A DNA stretch of 64,000 nucleotides from assembly GCF_000012945.1 (NCBI RefSeq), contig NC_007509.1, positions 558,001 through 622,000 of the forward strand. The letters are read 5' to 3'. Shown in pieces: positions 20,414 through 29,272 of this stretch (position 1 is its first letter; every line of letters starts with the position of its first letter). Under the pieces are notes generated by a model. That model was given only the letters and a program-made list of their open reading frames with translations, was not told the origin of the DNA and made no database searches. This DNA is from Burkholderia lata. GTDB taxonomy: Bacteria; Pseudomonadota; Gammaproteobacteria; Burkholderiales; Burkholderiaceae. Both the position numbers and the translations under genes were made by a program.

Positions 20414-21874
20414 ATGTCCGTCTCGCTTTCGCTGCAGATGCGACAGCATCTTGCACTTACGCCGAGGCTTCAGCAGTCGCTGCGGTTGCTGCAGTTGTCC
20501 TCGCTCGAATTTCAACAGGAATTGCGTCAGGCGCTCGATCAGAATCCGTTTCTCGACGACGGCCAGGGTGACGAGGAGCCTGCCGCCGACGCACCGGGGC
20601 CGCAAGCCGAAGCCGCCGCGCCCGACGCGGTGCCCCCGGCTGACGAGGTTCGCCAGCCGGACGGCGACGTGCCTGAAGTGCCCGAGGTGTCCGAAGTGTC
20701 GTTGACGGCCGCGCCCGCGACGCGCGGCACGAGCCGCCAGGGCGACGAGTCGGGCGGCCTGTCGCCCGGCGAATGGCTGGCTGCGGAACCGTCGCTGCAT
20801 CAGCAACTGCATGACGCGTTGCGGCTCTATCAGCTGAACCGGCGCGACCGCGAGGCCGCGCGCATCGTGATCGACGCGCTCGACGACGACGGCTACCTGC
20901 GCCAGGAGCTGGTCGAACTGCTGGTCGCGGCCGACCCCGCGCTGCTGTTGTCGGAGCAGGATCTCGCGGTCGCGCTAAGGCTCGTGCAGATGCTCGACCG
21001 GCCCGGCATGGCCGCGCGCTCGCTGTCCGAGTGTCTCGTGCTGCAACTCGACGCGATTCCGGCCGGCACGACGGCGCTCGCGGAAGCGAAAGCGATCGCA
21101 CGCGAGCATCTCGAACGGCTCGCGCGCCGCGAGACGGCCGAGATCCAGCGGCGGATCGGCTGCAACCCGCAGACGCTGCAGGCCGCGTGCGCGCTGGTGC
21201 GCGGGCTCGACCCGCGCCCCGGCAATCATTACGGCAGCACGCGCGGCGACTACGTGGTGCCCGACGTGATCGTGCGCCAGGTGCGCGACGACTGGATCGT
21301 GACGATCAACCCGGCCGTGCTGCCGCGCGCACGGTTGCACGAACGCTACGCGACGCTGTTCGCGCAGTCGAGCGGCGAACGCGATTCGCCGCTCGGCCAG
21401 CAGTTGCAGGAAGCGCGCTGGCTGATCCGCAACGTGCAGAAGCGCTTCGACACGATCCAGCGCGTCGGCGAATGCATCGTCGCGCGACAGCGCGATTTCT
21501 TCCGCTATGGCGAGATCGCGATGAAGCCGCTCGTGCTGCGCGACATCGCCGAGGAGCTCGACCTGCACGAATCGACCGTGTCGCGCGCGACGGGCAACAA
21601 GTACATGGCCACGCCGCATGGCACGTTCGAGTTCAAGCATTTCTTCCCGCGCAAGCTTGAGGCGGCCGGCAAGGGCGTGTGTTCCGCGGCGGCCGCGAAG
21701 GTGCTGATCCGCGACATGATCGCGGCCGAGCGGCACACCGATCCGCTGTCCGATGTTGCGCTCGCGCACAACCTCGCGGGCCGCGGCATCCTGCTTGCGC
21801 GTCGCACGGTGACGAAGTATCGCCAGGCGATGAAGATTCCGCCGGCCGACCTGCGGCGCCGCGACACCGCATGA
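20414..21874 (+). CDS. rpoN: RNA polymerase sigma-54 factor
   Basis: A 486-residue sigma-54. The Gln/Leu-rich activator-interacting region I (SLQMRQHLALTPRLQQSLRL) opens the protein, an acidic linker follows (about 57-115), then the core-binding and DNA-binding regions and the RpoN box ARRTVTKYRQ at 462-471. Neighbours are not the yhbH/ptsN/hpf genes that flank the housekeeping rpoN in Proteobacteria, which suggests a second copy dedicated to accessory functions. A sigma-54-type promoter lies just upstream. Confidence 0.95.
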   Translation: MSVSLSLQMRQHLALTPRLQQSLRLLQLSSLEFQQELRQALDQNPFLDDGQGDEEPAADAPGPQAEAAAPDAVPPADEVRQPDGDVPEVPEVSEVSLTAAPATRGTSRQGDESGGLSPGEWLAAEPSLHQQLHDALRLYQLNRRDREAARIVIDALDDDGYLRQELVELLVAADPALLLSEQDLAVALRLVQMLDRPGMAARSLSECLVLQLDAIPAGTTALAEAKAIAREHLERLARRETAEIQRRIGCNPQTLQAACALVRGLDPRPGNHYGSTRGDYVVPDVIVRQVRDDWIVTINPAVLPRARLHERYATLFAQSSGERDSPLGQQLQEARWLIRNVQKRFDTIQRVGECIVARQRDFFRYGEIAMKPLVLRDIAEELDLHESTVSRATGNKYMATPHGTFEFKHFFPRKLEAAGKGVCSAAAAKVLIRDMIAAERHTDPLSDVALAHNLAGRGILLARRTVTKYRQAMKIPPADLRRRDTA

Positions 21875-21951
21875 CGGCTGCCCGGGCGAGCCCCGCTCGC
21901 GCGCGTGCCGACCGTCGCGTCGACGCGCGCGCCCACGACAGGAGCGCAACC

Positions 21952-22140
21952 ATGCCAGCAAAATCGCAAGCGCAGCAGCGTGCCGCGGGGGCCGCACTGT
22001 CGGCCAAACGCGGCAAGACGAACATGAAGGACCTCAAGCCGCCGGCGCAGTCGATGGCCAGGTCGATGAGCGAAAAGGCACTCGAAAAAATGGCGTCCAC
22101 GCCGAGGCGTGGCAAACCGGAGCACAAGCACGATGCGTGA
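21952..22140 (+). CDS. DUF3008-family small basic protein
   Basis: A 62-residue, Lys/Arg/Ala-rich protein starting [20 protein letters not shown], the hallmark of DUF3008. Such proteins are short, basic and stress-associated, without a proven function. ACAGGAG precedes the ATG. It follows rpoN by 77 bases. Confidence 0.8.
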   Translation: MPAKSQAQQRAAGAALSAKRGKTNMKDLKPPAQSMARSMSEKALEKMASTPRRGKPEHKHDA

Positions 22141-22186
22141 ACGGCGACGACGTGTCCTGACCACTGCTGCCATCCAGGAGGTATCC

Positions 22187-22348
22187 ATGCTTCGATACGC
22201 GGTTATCTTCTTCATCATCGCGATCGTCGCGGCCGTGTTCGGCTTCGGCGGCATCGCGGCTGGCGCGGCCGAGATCGCGAAGATCCTGTTCTACATCTTC
22301 GTCGTGATCTTCCTCGTCACGCTGCTGCTGGGCGTCGTGCGACGATGA
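22187..22348 (+). CDS. DUF1328 (YtjA-like) small membrane protein
   Basis: A 53-residue protein with two transmembrane helices ([20 protein letters not shown] and [17 protein letters not shown]), matching DUF1328. AGGAGG is placed well before the ATG at 22187. Its stop codon overlaps the next start as ATGA, indicating coupled translation with the DUF3022-type gene. Confidence 0.88.
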   Translation: MLRYAVIFFIIAIVAAVFGFGGIAAGAAEIAKILFYIFVVIFLVTLLLGVVRR

Positions 22349-22731
22349 GCGGCGCACCCGGCCGGTCGCAGCGCATCGCGGAGCTCGAGCATGCGCTCGC
22401 GAACGGCTTCCCGTCGCAGTCGACCGTCGTCGTGCATGCGGACGACGCATCCGGGCGGCTGACGATCCAGGTGTCGTGGGTGCGGGTGCCGTCCGACGAG
22501 GACGCGCGCGAATGGCGTTGCGCGGTCGACCTGCGCTTCGATCCGGACGTGATCACGCGCTATGCATCGCTCGGCGCGGACGACCGGCTGCGCGTGCGCA
22601 CGCATCTGTGCGACAGTGCGCGGCGCGCGGTGGACGAGCGCAAGCCGCGCGTCGAGGAAGCGGCGATCGAATGCAACGTCGCGCTCGACGTGACGCGCGC
22701 CGAACTCGACGAGGCGCTGCGCGCGCCGTGA
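22345..22731 (+). CDS. DUF3022-like protein, copy A
   Basis: A 128-residue soluble protein in which the core [15 protein letters not shown] and [19 protein letters not shown] parallels the protein at 23173-23523 (LDCDTMERYADLDEGTRMR, then VHAILHDTVEDLLDR). Both fit the small Burkholderia-associated DUF3022 type as I remember it; function unknown. The start overlaps the stop of the DUF1328 gene. Confidence 0.75.
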   Translation: MSGAPGRSQRIAELEHALANGFPSQSTVVVHADDASGRLTIQVSWVRVPSDEDAREWRCAVDLRFDPDVITRYASLGADDRLRVRTHLCDSARRAVDERKPRVEEAAIECNVALDVTRAELDEALRAP

Positions 22732-22885
22732 CTCGAGGGCCGCTGGTGGGTGGCGGCGCGGCGATTCGCGTGGCCGTTGCCTTCACGAACGCGGCGAGCG
22801 TATGTCGATGCTTCCCTCAACCACCCCGACGCCGCCGCTTGCGTGGCGGCTCGATTACGCGGCACGGCGCGTCGTCATGAACGCA

Positions 22886-23083
22886 TCAGCGCCGATGCTG
22901 CAGCCGGTGATACCCGTTCATCAGCGGCGTCGCGGAGATCCCGTGCGCGATCACGGACGCCGACACGACGGCCAGTACGGGCGCCGCGAGCGGGCGCACG
23001 GCGTCGGACGGCCCGTGTTCGAGCGCGAACGGCAGGTAGTAGAACGAGCCGATTCCCCGGATGCCGAACCACGCCATCAGCCG
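22886..23083 (-). pseudogene. C-terminal remnant of a Na+/H+ (cation/proton) antiporter
   Basis: The minus strand encodes RLMAWFGIRGIGSFYYLPFA, then a short loop and VVSASVIAHGISATPLMNGY, which is the last transmembrane region of CPA1-type NhaP antiporters. The start of the gene, which should extend some 1 kb to the right, is absent: that DNA is occupied by the DUF3022-type gene copy B. No ribosome-binding site or start fits the fragment. It is best read as the tail of a deleted transporter. Confidence 0.7.
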
Positions 23084-23172
23084 CTGCGCAAGCGTCGCGC
23101 CCGAAGGCGGCACGGGTGTTGCTGGAGAACACGGGCAGGACATGCGATCCCGCCACTACGCAGGAGGACATC

Positions 23173-23523
23173 ATGCAATCGCATTCCCGGATCTGGCTGG
23201 AAAACGACGAGCTCGACAACGACGCCGACGATCTCGATACGACGGTCCATGTGGACGTCGCCACGGGCAGGATCATGTTTCAGGCGGCGTGGGCGGAGGC
23301 GGCCGACCCGCCGCCCGAGACCGTCGGGCATTCGGTCGTGCTCGTGCTCGATTGCGACACGATGGAGCGCTACGCGGATCTCGACGAAGGCACGCGGATG
23401 CGCGTGCACGCAATCCTGCACGACACGGTGGAGGACTTGCTCGACCGCCTGCCCGACGAACACGTGACGCTGACGATCGAGCTCACCGATGCGATGCTCG
23501 ACGCCGCGCGCCGTCTGCAGTAA
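23173..23523 (+). CDS. DUF3022-like protein, copy B
   Basis: A 116-residue acidic protein with AGGAGG just before the ATG at 23173. Its central and C-terminal parts align with copy A at 22345-22731, giving two related genes on either side of the antiporter remnant. Function unknown. Confidence 0.78.
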   Translation: MQSHSRIWLENDELDNDADDLDTTVHVDVATGRIMFQAAWAEAADPPPETVGHSVVLVLDCDTMERYADLDEGTRMRVHAILHDTVEDLLDRLPDEHVTLTIELTDAMLDAARRLQ

Positions 23524-23643
23524 CCGCGTCGAGCGGCCATGTGAGACTTTCCGCACGAAGGAGCTTGCGGGCATGCGGCTTGCTGTGCGATCGGTACGGT
23601 GCGGTACGACACGGCGCATGCTGTCACGCCGATGGAGGGTCTC

Positions 23644-23784
23644 ATGAGCAGCAGGCTGGATCATTGCAAGGTAGCCATCGTCGCGGTCGGCGATTTCATC
23701 GAGAAGGCCGGACTCGGCGAACTTCGACGTGTGCTCGCGGCCGAAGGCGCACGGGTCGATCACGTCGTGGCGCGGGGCGCCTGA
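23644..23784 (+). pseudogene. DJ-1/PfpI-like N-terminal fragment
   Basis: A 46-residue frame, KVAIVAVGDFIEKAGLGELR and then VLAAEGARVDHVVARG, which resembles the first beta-alpha-beta unit of DJ-1/PfpI proteins or of the C-terminal domain of large catalases. The catalytic-cysteine region is missing. GAGG lies near the ATG, and the DUF1488 gene starts four bases after the stop. It may be a decayed gene that is still translated. Assignment tentative. Confidence 0.4.
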
Positions 23785-23788
23785 AACG

Positions 23789-24103
23789 ATGCCGGCCGAT
23801 TCCGCCCGCCGCGTGTCGCTGGTCGACGAGCCGCCCGTGTTCGACGGTGCCGAGCTGCAGTTGCATTTCGTCGTCGACGTCGATGGCGAACTGCAAACCT
23901 GCGCGATCACGGTCGAAGCGCTGGAAGACCATTTCGGCGCGCAGTCTGCGCTGGAGGCCGACTTGCGCGATGCGTTCGAGCATGGCCGCGCGCGGATCGA
24001 AGCCGCATGCGCGGAAGCGCTGGCCGAAGGCAACGGCAGCGTGGTGCTGCACAGCGGCGATTTCCGTGCGCCGGCGGGCCTGTCCCGGTCGCGGCGATCC
24101 TGA
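23789..24103 (+). CDS. DUF1488-family protein
   Basis: A 104-residue protein with the DUF1488 core (FVVDVDGELQTCAITVEALE, followed by DHFGA). Members are short soluble proteins of unknown function common in Burkholderia. The ATG at 23789 follows the preceding small frame by four bases, which implies translational coupling. Confidence 0.82.
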   Translation: MPADSARRVSLVDEPPVFDGAELQLHFVVDVDGELQTCAITVEALEDHFGAQSALEADLRDAFEHGRARIEAACAEALAEGNGSVVLHSGDFRAPAGLSRSRRS

Positions 24104-24317
24104 CCCGACTGCGGTTGCCGCCGCGTCGTGTTCCGACCCGCGTTCGGCATTACACGCCATTGAAAACTTTGCACCGGCCGCCGGCCGCCACTGGGTGCCA
24201 CATCGCGCGGCACGCAGGCAGCGCCGGCGGCGGACGCATCGCGCAAACCGGCACGATCCCTGCATGAGTTTTTATGCGCCGGTGCGCACCTCGCGCAGCC
24301 GCCAACGGGAAACGAGC

Positions 24318-24545
24318 ATGCTGTCCGCCCATGAATTCGCCACGCTGTTACTGGTGCATCGCGCACCGGAGCAGCTCCAGATCGACCGCGAGGATGTCGT
24401 CGCGCTGGTCGAACGGCACTTGATCGTGATGCAGTACGACGACGCGTCGGGCGAGCGCCGGCCGGTGCTGACGGCCGACGGGCTGTCGCTCGTGCGGTGC
24501 GTGCAGCGCAACGACGCGAGCGAGCCCGACGTCACCGACGCGTGA
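24318..24545 (+). CDS. hypothetical protein, 75 aa, possible winged-helix fold
   Basis: A 75-residue protein with the pattern ATLLLVHRAPEQLQIDREDV, then VALVERHLI and LTADGLSLV, which is reminiscent of a winged-helix unit (helix, strand hairpin, terminal LTADG). GGGA lies upstream of the ATG. No close family was recognised. Confidence 0.55.
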   Translation: MLSAHEFATLLLVHRAPEQLQIDREDVVALVERHLIVMQYDDASGERRPVLTADGLSLVRCVQRNDASEPDVTDA

Positions 24546-24609
24546 CGGGCGGGTGCTGAGTTTGCCACGTGGCGGGTTGCCGACGGGAGCGTGGTGGTGA
24601 GGTCGGGTG

Positions 24610-26223
24610 TTACTGTCCCGCCGGTCGTTCCGGACGGTAGCGATCGACGATCGCGGCATCCGTGGAATCTCCGTTACGAAAGGCTGAGGATACGGCTTCG
24701 ACGATCGCGGGCCAGATACCGGGCTGCTGCAGGATGGGCATTTCCTTCGCGAGAACGTTGCTGAGTTGTCCCTGGTTCTGCTCGATCGAGCGCAGTACAC
24801 GGTCGGCTTGATGATCCGGCATTTCCACGATTTCCTTGAGCACCTGCCGAGCCAGCGCGTGGCTGCGCAAATAGCGCGATTCCTCGCGCATGTGTTCGGT
24901 CAGTGTGCGTTTGACGATGTTGGCGAGGTATTGCACATGCGGACTGAGGTCCGGGTACCGCCACAGCGGCATGGCCAGTCCTGCACCATCGAATGCGAAG
25001 TTGGATACGACGCCGTCAGGATAGGTTGTCTGTGCGGCGTCGAATACGATGTGATCTCGCACATGCTCCATGAGCGGCGCAGACACTTGGTCCAGTACCC
25101 TGTCGTAGCCGCGGCGTTCGCCCGCGTCGTCCATGATCACGGCGGAAATAGGCAAGATGACCGGCTCCGGAATGACACCGTCCCGACGGAGAACATCGTT
25201 GATCAGGAAGCGGTGGACGCGGCCGTTTCCGTCCGCCAGCGGATGCACGTAGACGAAACCGAAGGCTGCCACCGTGCTGCGCATGACCGATGATTGACCG
25301 GAAGTGCGTGCCAGGAATGTGCGAAGGCCGTCGAGCATGGCCGGTACATCCTCCTGCCCCGGTGCGACATAGTGCACGACCTCGTTAAAGCGGACGGTTT
25401 CCCCGACGAATACGGGCGACTGCCGGAAGCCGAAGTGCGTGAGCGTGGTTCGCTCACCGAGAATTTCCCGCTGCAACTCTGCAGCAGCATCGTCCGACAA
25501 CGGCTGTTCGCCTTGGGCGGTACGCCGGGCCATGACGTCCGCGAAGCGCTGAATGCGGGAAGTACGGTCGGCTTCCCCTTCGATGGCGAAACTGGCCTTG
25601 CTTTCCCTCAATGTCATCCAGGCCGCCGCCCGCATAAGCAGATCCTCACCGAATTCCGCCGCGAGATCGGCGAACAGGCGCGGCACGTTCAACTCGGCTG
25701 CCTCCATGAAAGAGGCTGTCTTTACAAGGGTCGGGCAGAAGTAACGTGTTCCGGGAAGATTATCGTTCACCCGCCACCGCGGATTCTTCACGATGCGGTC
25801 GCGTGACGAGGTGACGACTTTGGCGTCGTCAAGCACGTCGACATAGTTGCCGCCCAAGCGCTCCGGAACGCTCAACTCGCCGTCGGTGAGCCATTCGTAA
25901 AGAAAGGCGGCGCGGCGCGCATACTGCCCGGTTGGCTCGGAGTCGATCCAGTCCTGGACGAATCCGGGGCCAGATTGCGCGAACAAGCGCGCCAGAAACT
26001 CCAGTTGCGGCACCTCGTGGCGCAAGTGAAACTGAAGGTGCGCGGCGATATCGCCCGTTGGGCGCATCAGTTCCGGGTAGGTCTCGAGCCGATAACCGTC
26101 AATGGTTTCGGTGGCACGCCGACCGCCGATGCGACTAAGCACCGGAGGCCGAGCCATCGGCGCAACGTCGCAGTTTGCGATCAACCATGCGGTACCGATT
26201 GGATCGTCGGGCAATTCAGCCAT
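24610..26223 (-). CDS. Fic-domain AMPylator-type protein with an internal inhibitory motif
   Basis: A 537-residue protein with the Fic signature HPLADGNGRVHR at 327-338, whose His327 is the catalytic base for transfer of AMP (or another nucleotide) to a target hydroxyl. Upstream at 211-216 is SFAIEG, which fits the (S/T)xxxE(G/N) inhibitory motif of intramolecularly repressed Fic proteins, so the enzyme should be silent until released. The rest is helical without a secretion signal. The ATG at 26223 has GGAG upstream. It stands alone, with no antitoxin gene in sight, and its DNA is AT-richer than its neighbours, suggesting transfer. Target unknown. Confidence 0.9.
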   Translation of the reverse strand: MAELPDDPIGTAWLIANCDVAPMARPPVLSRIGGRRATETIDGYRLETYPELMRPTGDIAAHLQFHLRHEVPQLEFLARLFAQSGPGFVQDWIDSEPTGQYARRAAFLYEWLTDGELSVPERLGGNYVDVLDDAKVVTSSRDRIVKNPRWRVNDNLPGTRYFCPTLVKTASFMEAAELNVPRLFADLAAEFGEDLLMRAAAWMTLRESKASFAIEGEADRTSRIQRFADVMARRTAQGEQPLSDDAAAELQREILGERTTLTHFGFRQSPVFVGETVRFNEVVHYVAPGQEDVPAMLDGLRTFLARTSGQSSVMRSTVAAFGFVYVHPLADGNGRVHRFLINDVLRRDGVIPEPVILPISAVIMDDAGERRGYDRVLDQVSAPLMEHVRDHIVFDAAQTTYPDGVVSNFAFDGAGLAMPLWRYPDLSPHVQYLANIVKRTLTEHMREESRYLRSHALARQVLKEIVEMPDHQADRVLRSIEQNQGQLSNVLAKEMPILQQPGIWPAIVEAVSSAFRNGDSTDAAIVDRYRPERPAGQ

Positions 26224-26255
26224 ATGAAAGCTCCTGTTGGTCGGCCCAGCCAATG

Positions 26256-26352
26256 CGCAAAACCGATTATGGAAGCTCGTTTCGGGCGCAAATCGATTTT
26301 GGATGTGTAAAAACGATTATACGCAGGCCGTTTTGCACAAATTCGATTTTCC
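26256..26352. repeat. four operator-like repeats upstream of the Fic gene
   Basis: Four related units in the AT-rich leader: GCGCAAAACCGATTATGGA (26256), GCGCAAATCGATTTTGGA (26287), TGTAAAAACGATTATACG (26306) and TGCACAAATTCGATTTTCC (26334). The first two are near-identical and 31 bases apart. They lie 30-130 bases upstream of the Fic start, where a repressor could block transcription. The common core is roughly AAA(N)CGATTWT. Confidence 0.55.
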
Positions 26353-26500
26353 TCTGGTGATTTAGGGAACGATCAAGGTGTGTGCCGCTCGCGACTAAAC
26401 GCAAACGCCGACCGTTGCATGGAGGGAACTGTCTCCCGTATCGATGATGGGACGACGATCTCCCGGCGTTTCATCAGCCGGGAACGAGCGCGCTGGACGA

Positions 26501-29272
26501 TCACGATGCGCTGGTTGGGTGCACGGCCACCAGTACGGCAACCGGTAGCGCTGCCAGACAGTTACCGAGCTTGATCAACCGTCCCGTCACATCGATCGTG
26601 TCCCCCGCATTCAGCCAGTCCGTCCACGGCCCGTCGATCTCACGCGGCAGCACGACCGCCGTATCGCCCCATTGCGCGGGCGCCACGCGCGGCAATTCCG
26701 GTGCTTCGCCGAGCAGCCGGCCCGCGAGCCGCGTTGCAACCACCACCACCGTCGATTCATCGTTGCACCGCGCGAATGCGATCGCATGACGCCCGAGCGG
26801 GCCGCGCACGCGCAGCGGCACGTACGTGCCTGCCGCGAACGTCTCCGGCCACCGTGCGCGCAGCGCCAGCATGCGCTCGACCAAGGCCCGCTTCACGCGC
26901 GCATCGGGCCACGCCTGCAGGTACGACGCGACCGGCTCGTCGACCCGTTCGGCCGCGAGCGCCGCGAACGGCACGTCGCGGCGGTTGTCCGGATCGACGA
27001 GCGAGTGATCCCATGCTTCAGTCCCTTGATACAGGTCGGGCACGCCGGGCGACGCCATGCGGAGTACGGCCTGCGTCAGGCTGTTGACGACGCCGGCCGG
27101 TACGATCCGCGCGACGAACGCATGCAGCCGGTGCGCGAAGTCGCCGGTGCCGCGCGGCATCAGGATCGCGCGGACGAATGCTTCGCAATCGCGCTCGTAG
27201 CGCATGTCGGGCGCGAGCCAGTCGGTGTGCCGTTTCGCTTCGCGCCATGCTTTCGTCTGCCACTGCACGACGCGTTCGGCAAGTGCCGCGAGCCCCGCCG
27301 CATCGTCGGGCGCGAGTTCCGGCGGCCAGCAGCCGACGAGCGTCTGGTACAGCATCGCCTCGGCGGCCGGGCCCGGCGCCCATGCGAGATCGCGATGCGC
27401 GCCGCCGCGATGCGGCCGGTTGAGCGCGGACCAGTCGAGCGACACCGTGCGCCACGCGTCGGGCATTTCGCTGAGCACGGCCAGCCGCGCACGGGCATCC
27501 TCGCCGCGCTTGTGGTCGTGCGTGGCGGTGGCGACGAGCCCGTGCGGCACGGTGCGCGCGCGGTGCCGGTTGCGCGCATGGAACGCGCCGCGCGACAGGC
27601 TGAAGTCGCCTGCGTCGGCGCCGACTTCGTTGCGGGACAACAGCCGGCCGTATCGATAGTGCGCCGTATCCTCGACACCCTTTGCGGCCAGCGGCGCAGT
27701 GAGCTGCGCGAACGCGACGCGCGCCGCGTGCAGCGCGGCGGCGTCCGCGCGCGGCACGCGCGTGACCGGCAACCCGAGCCAGGTGGCGACGTGATCGAGC
27801 GCGAACCGGTCGGCCGGATCGACGGCCGCGCACGCGCGTGCGTATGCAGGTGCGAGCACGCGGCGATCGGCGTCGGCGGGTTCTTCATCGTGCGCCGGAT
27901 ACATCCGGTACACGGGCAGCTGCACCGCGAGTTCACCCAGTACGCGCTGAATCGCGACGAGGCTGACGTCGCGCGTCGCGGGCGCCGCACGCGCGATGCC
28001 GTGCAACGCCCGCGCGGCGCGCGCATGCTCGACCGCAAGCTGGCGCATCAGCACGCGCCGCTTGCCGTCGAGTGCTTCCTGCGTGAAGGTGCGCGACGAA
28101 CCCGACACGTGCGCCCAGTGCGCGGCCAGCGGCGCGGCGCCGGCCGGATCGTGCAGCAGCGCGCCGACGTCGTTCATGAAGTCGTAGCCGGTCGTGCCGT
28201 CGACGGCCCAGTCGGCGCGCAGCGCCTCACCGGGCGCGAGGATCTTCTCGACGACGACGAACGGCTGCGCGTCGCGTTGCGCGGCAAGTCGCTCATGCAG
28301 CCGCCGGCAATACGCGCGCGGATCGGCGAGGCCGTCGACGTGATCGACGCGCAGGCCGTCGATATAGCCGGCCGCATGCAGTCGCAGCGGCAGCGCATGG
28401 ACGGCGTCGAACACCGCATCGTCGTCGACACGGACGGCCGCGAGCGTCGCGATGTCGAAGAAGCGCCGCCAGTTCAGCTCGTCGGCGGCCGTGCGCCACC
28501 ACGCGAGCCGGTAGTGCTGGCGTTCGAGCAGCCGGTGCAGGCACGCGCGCGAGCGCGCATGGCGCGGATCGGCGCCGCGCAGCACCGCGTCGAGCGCATG
28601 CGGGCCGTGCGTGACCGCGTGGTCGCGCAGCGCCGCATGCGCGGCGGCCAGTCGGGCGCTGTCGCGCGGCGGCGCGGCGTCGAAGCGTTCGGCGAGCGCA
28701 TTCAGGTCGGTGCGATTCGCGATGCGCAGGATGTCCGCATAGGTGGCGGTGGCCACCGGCAGCCGTCGCCCGGGGCACGACACGAAGAAGCGTCCGGTGG
28801 CCGGATCGGCGTCGAGCGTGATGTCGCCGGCCGCGAGCGCTTCGCCGTACGGCGTGCCGAGGCAGGGCAGCAGCACCTTGCCGTCGAGCGCTGCGTCGGG
28901 CGGATGCCAGTCGATGTCGAAGTGGCCTGCGTACGGGCTCGCGGGCCCCCATTCGAGGACGTCGTTCCACCAGCCGTTCGACGCGCCGCCGACGCCCATG
29001 TGGTTCGGCACGATGTCGACGATTACGCCGAGCCCATGCGCGCGCAGCGCATCGACGAGCCGGACGAAACCGGCTTCGCCGCCGAGTTCGGCGTTGAGCG
29101 CGCCGTAATCCACGGTGTCGTAGCCGTGTCGCGAACCGGGTTCGGCCGTCGCGACCGGCGACAGGTACAGGTGGCTCACGCCGAGCCGCGCGAAGTAGCC
29201 GGCGTGCGCGGCCGCGTCGTCGAACGTGAAGCCCGCATGCAGCTGCAGCCGCAGCGTCGCGCGTGGCGTCAT
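26501..29272 (-). CDS. treY: malto-oligosyltrehalose synthase
   Basis: A 923-residue GH13 enzyme that converts the reducing-end alpha-1,4 bond of maltodextrins to alpha-1,1, giving malto-oligosyltrehalose. The nucleophile region is GLRVDHVDGLADP and the acid/base region VVEKILAPGE; the N-terminus (LQLHAGFTFDDAAAHAGYFA) and the motif IVDIVPNHMGV are typical of TreY. It is the last gene of the glucan/trehalose operon, with an ATGA overlap with malQ. TreZ, two genes upstream, cleaves its product to trehalose. Confidence 0.97.
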   Translation of the reverse strand: MTPRATLRLQLHAGFTFDDAAAHAGYFARLGVSHLYLSPVATAEPGSRHGYDTVDYGALNAELGGEAGFVRLVDALRAHGLGVIVDIVPNHMGVGGASNGWWNDVLEWGPASPYAGHFDIDWHPPDAALDGKVLLPCLGTPYGEALAAGDITLDADPATGRFFVSCPGRRLPVATATYADILRIANRTDLNALAERFDAAPPRDSARLAAAHAALRDHAVTHGPHALDAVLRGADPRHARSRACLHRLLERQHYRLAWWRTAADELNWRRFFDIATLAAVRVDDDAVFDAVHALPLRLHAAGYIDGLRVDHVDGLADPRAYCRRLHERLAAQRDAQPFVVVEKILAPGEALRADWAVDGTTGYDFMNDVGALLHDPAGAAPLAAHWAHVSGSSRTFTQEALDGKRRVLMRQLAVEHARAARALHGIARAAPATRDVSLVAIQRVLGELAVQLPVYRMYPAHDEEPADADRRVLAPAYARACAAVDPADRFALDHVATWLGLPVTRVPRADAAALHAARVAFAQLTAPLAAKGVEDTAHYRYGRLLSRNEVGADAGDFSLSRGAFHARNRHRARTVPHGLVATATHDHKRGEDARARLAVLSEMPDAWRTVSLDWSALNRPHRGGAHRDLAWAPGPAAEAMLYQTLVGCWPPELAPDDAAGLAALAERVVQWQTKAWREAKRHTDWLAPDMRYERDCEAFVRAILMPRGTGDFAHRLHAFVARIVPAGVVNSLTQAVLRMASPGVPDLYQGTEAWDHSLVDPDNRRDVPFAALAAERVDEPVASYLQAWPDARVKRALVERMLALRARWPETFAAGTYVPLRVRGPLGRHAIAFARCNDESTVVVVATRLAGRLLGEAPELPRVAPAQWGDTAVVLPREIDGPWTDWLNAGDTIDVTGRLIKLGNCLAALPVAVLVAVHPTSAS

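Noticed and set aside
24104..24317. Gap of 214 bases before the 75-residue gene as a possible small RNA
   Set aside because: No clear promoter plus terminator pair could be seen; the stretch is only slightly AT-richer than its surroundings.
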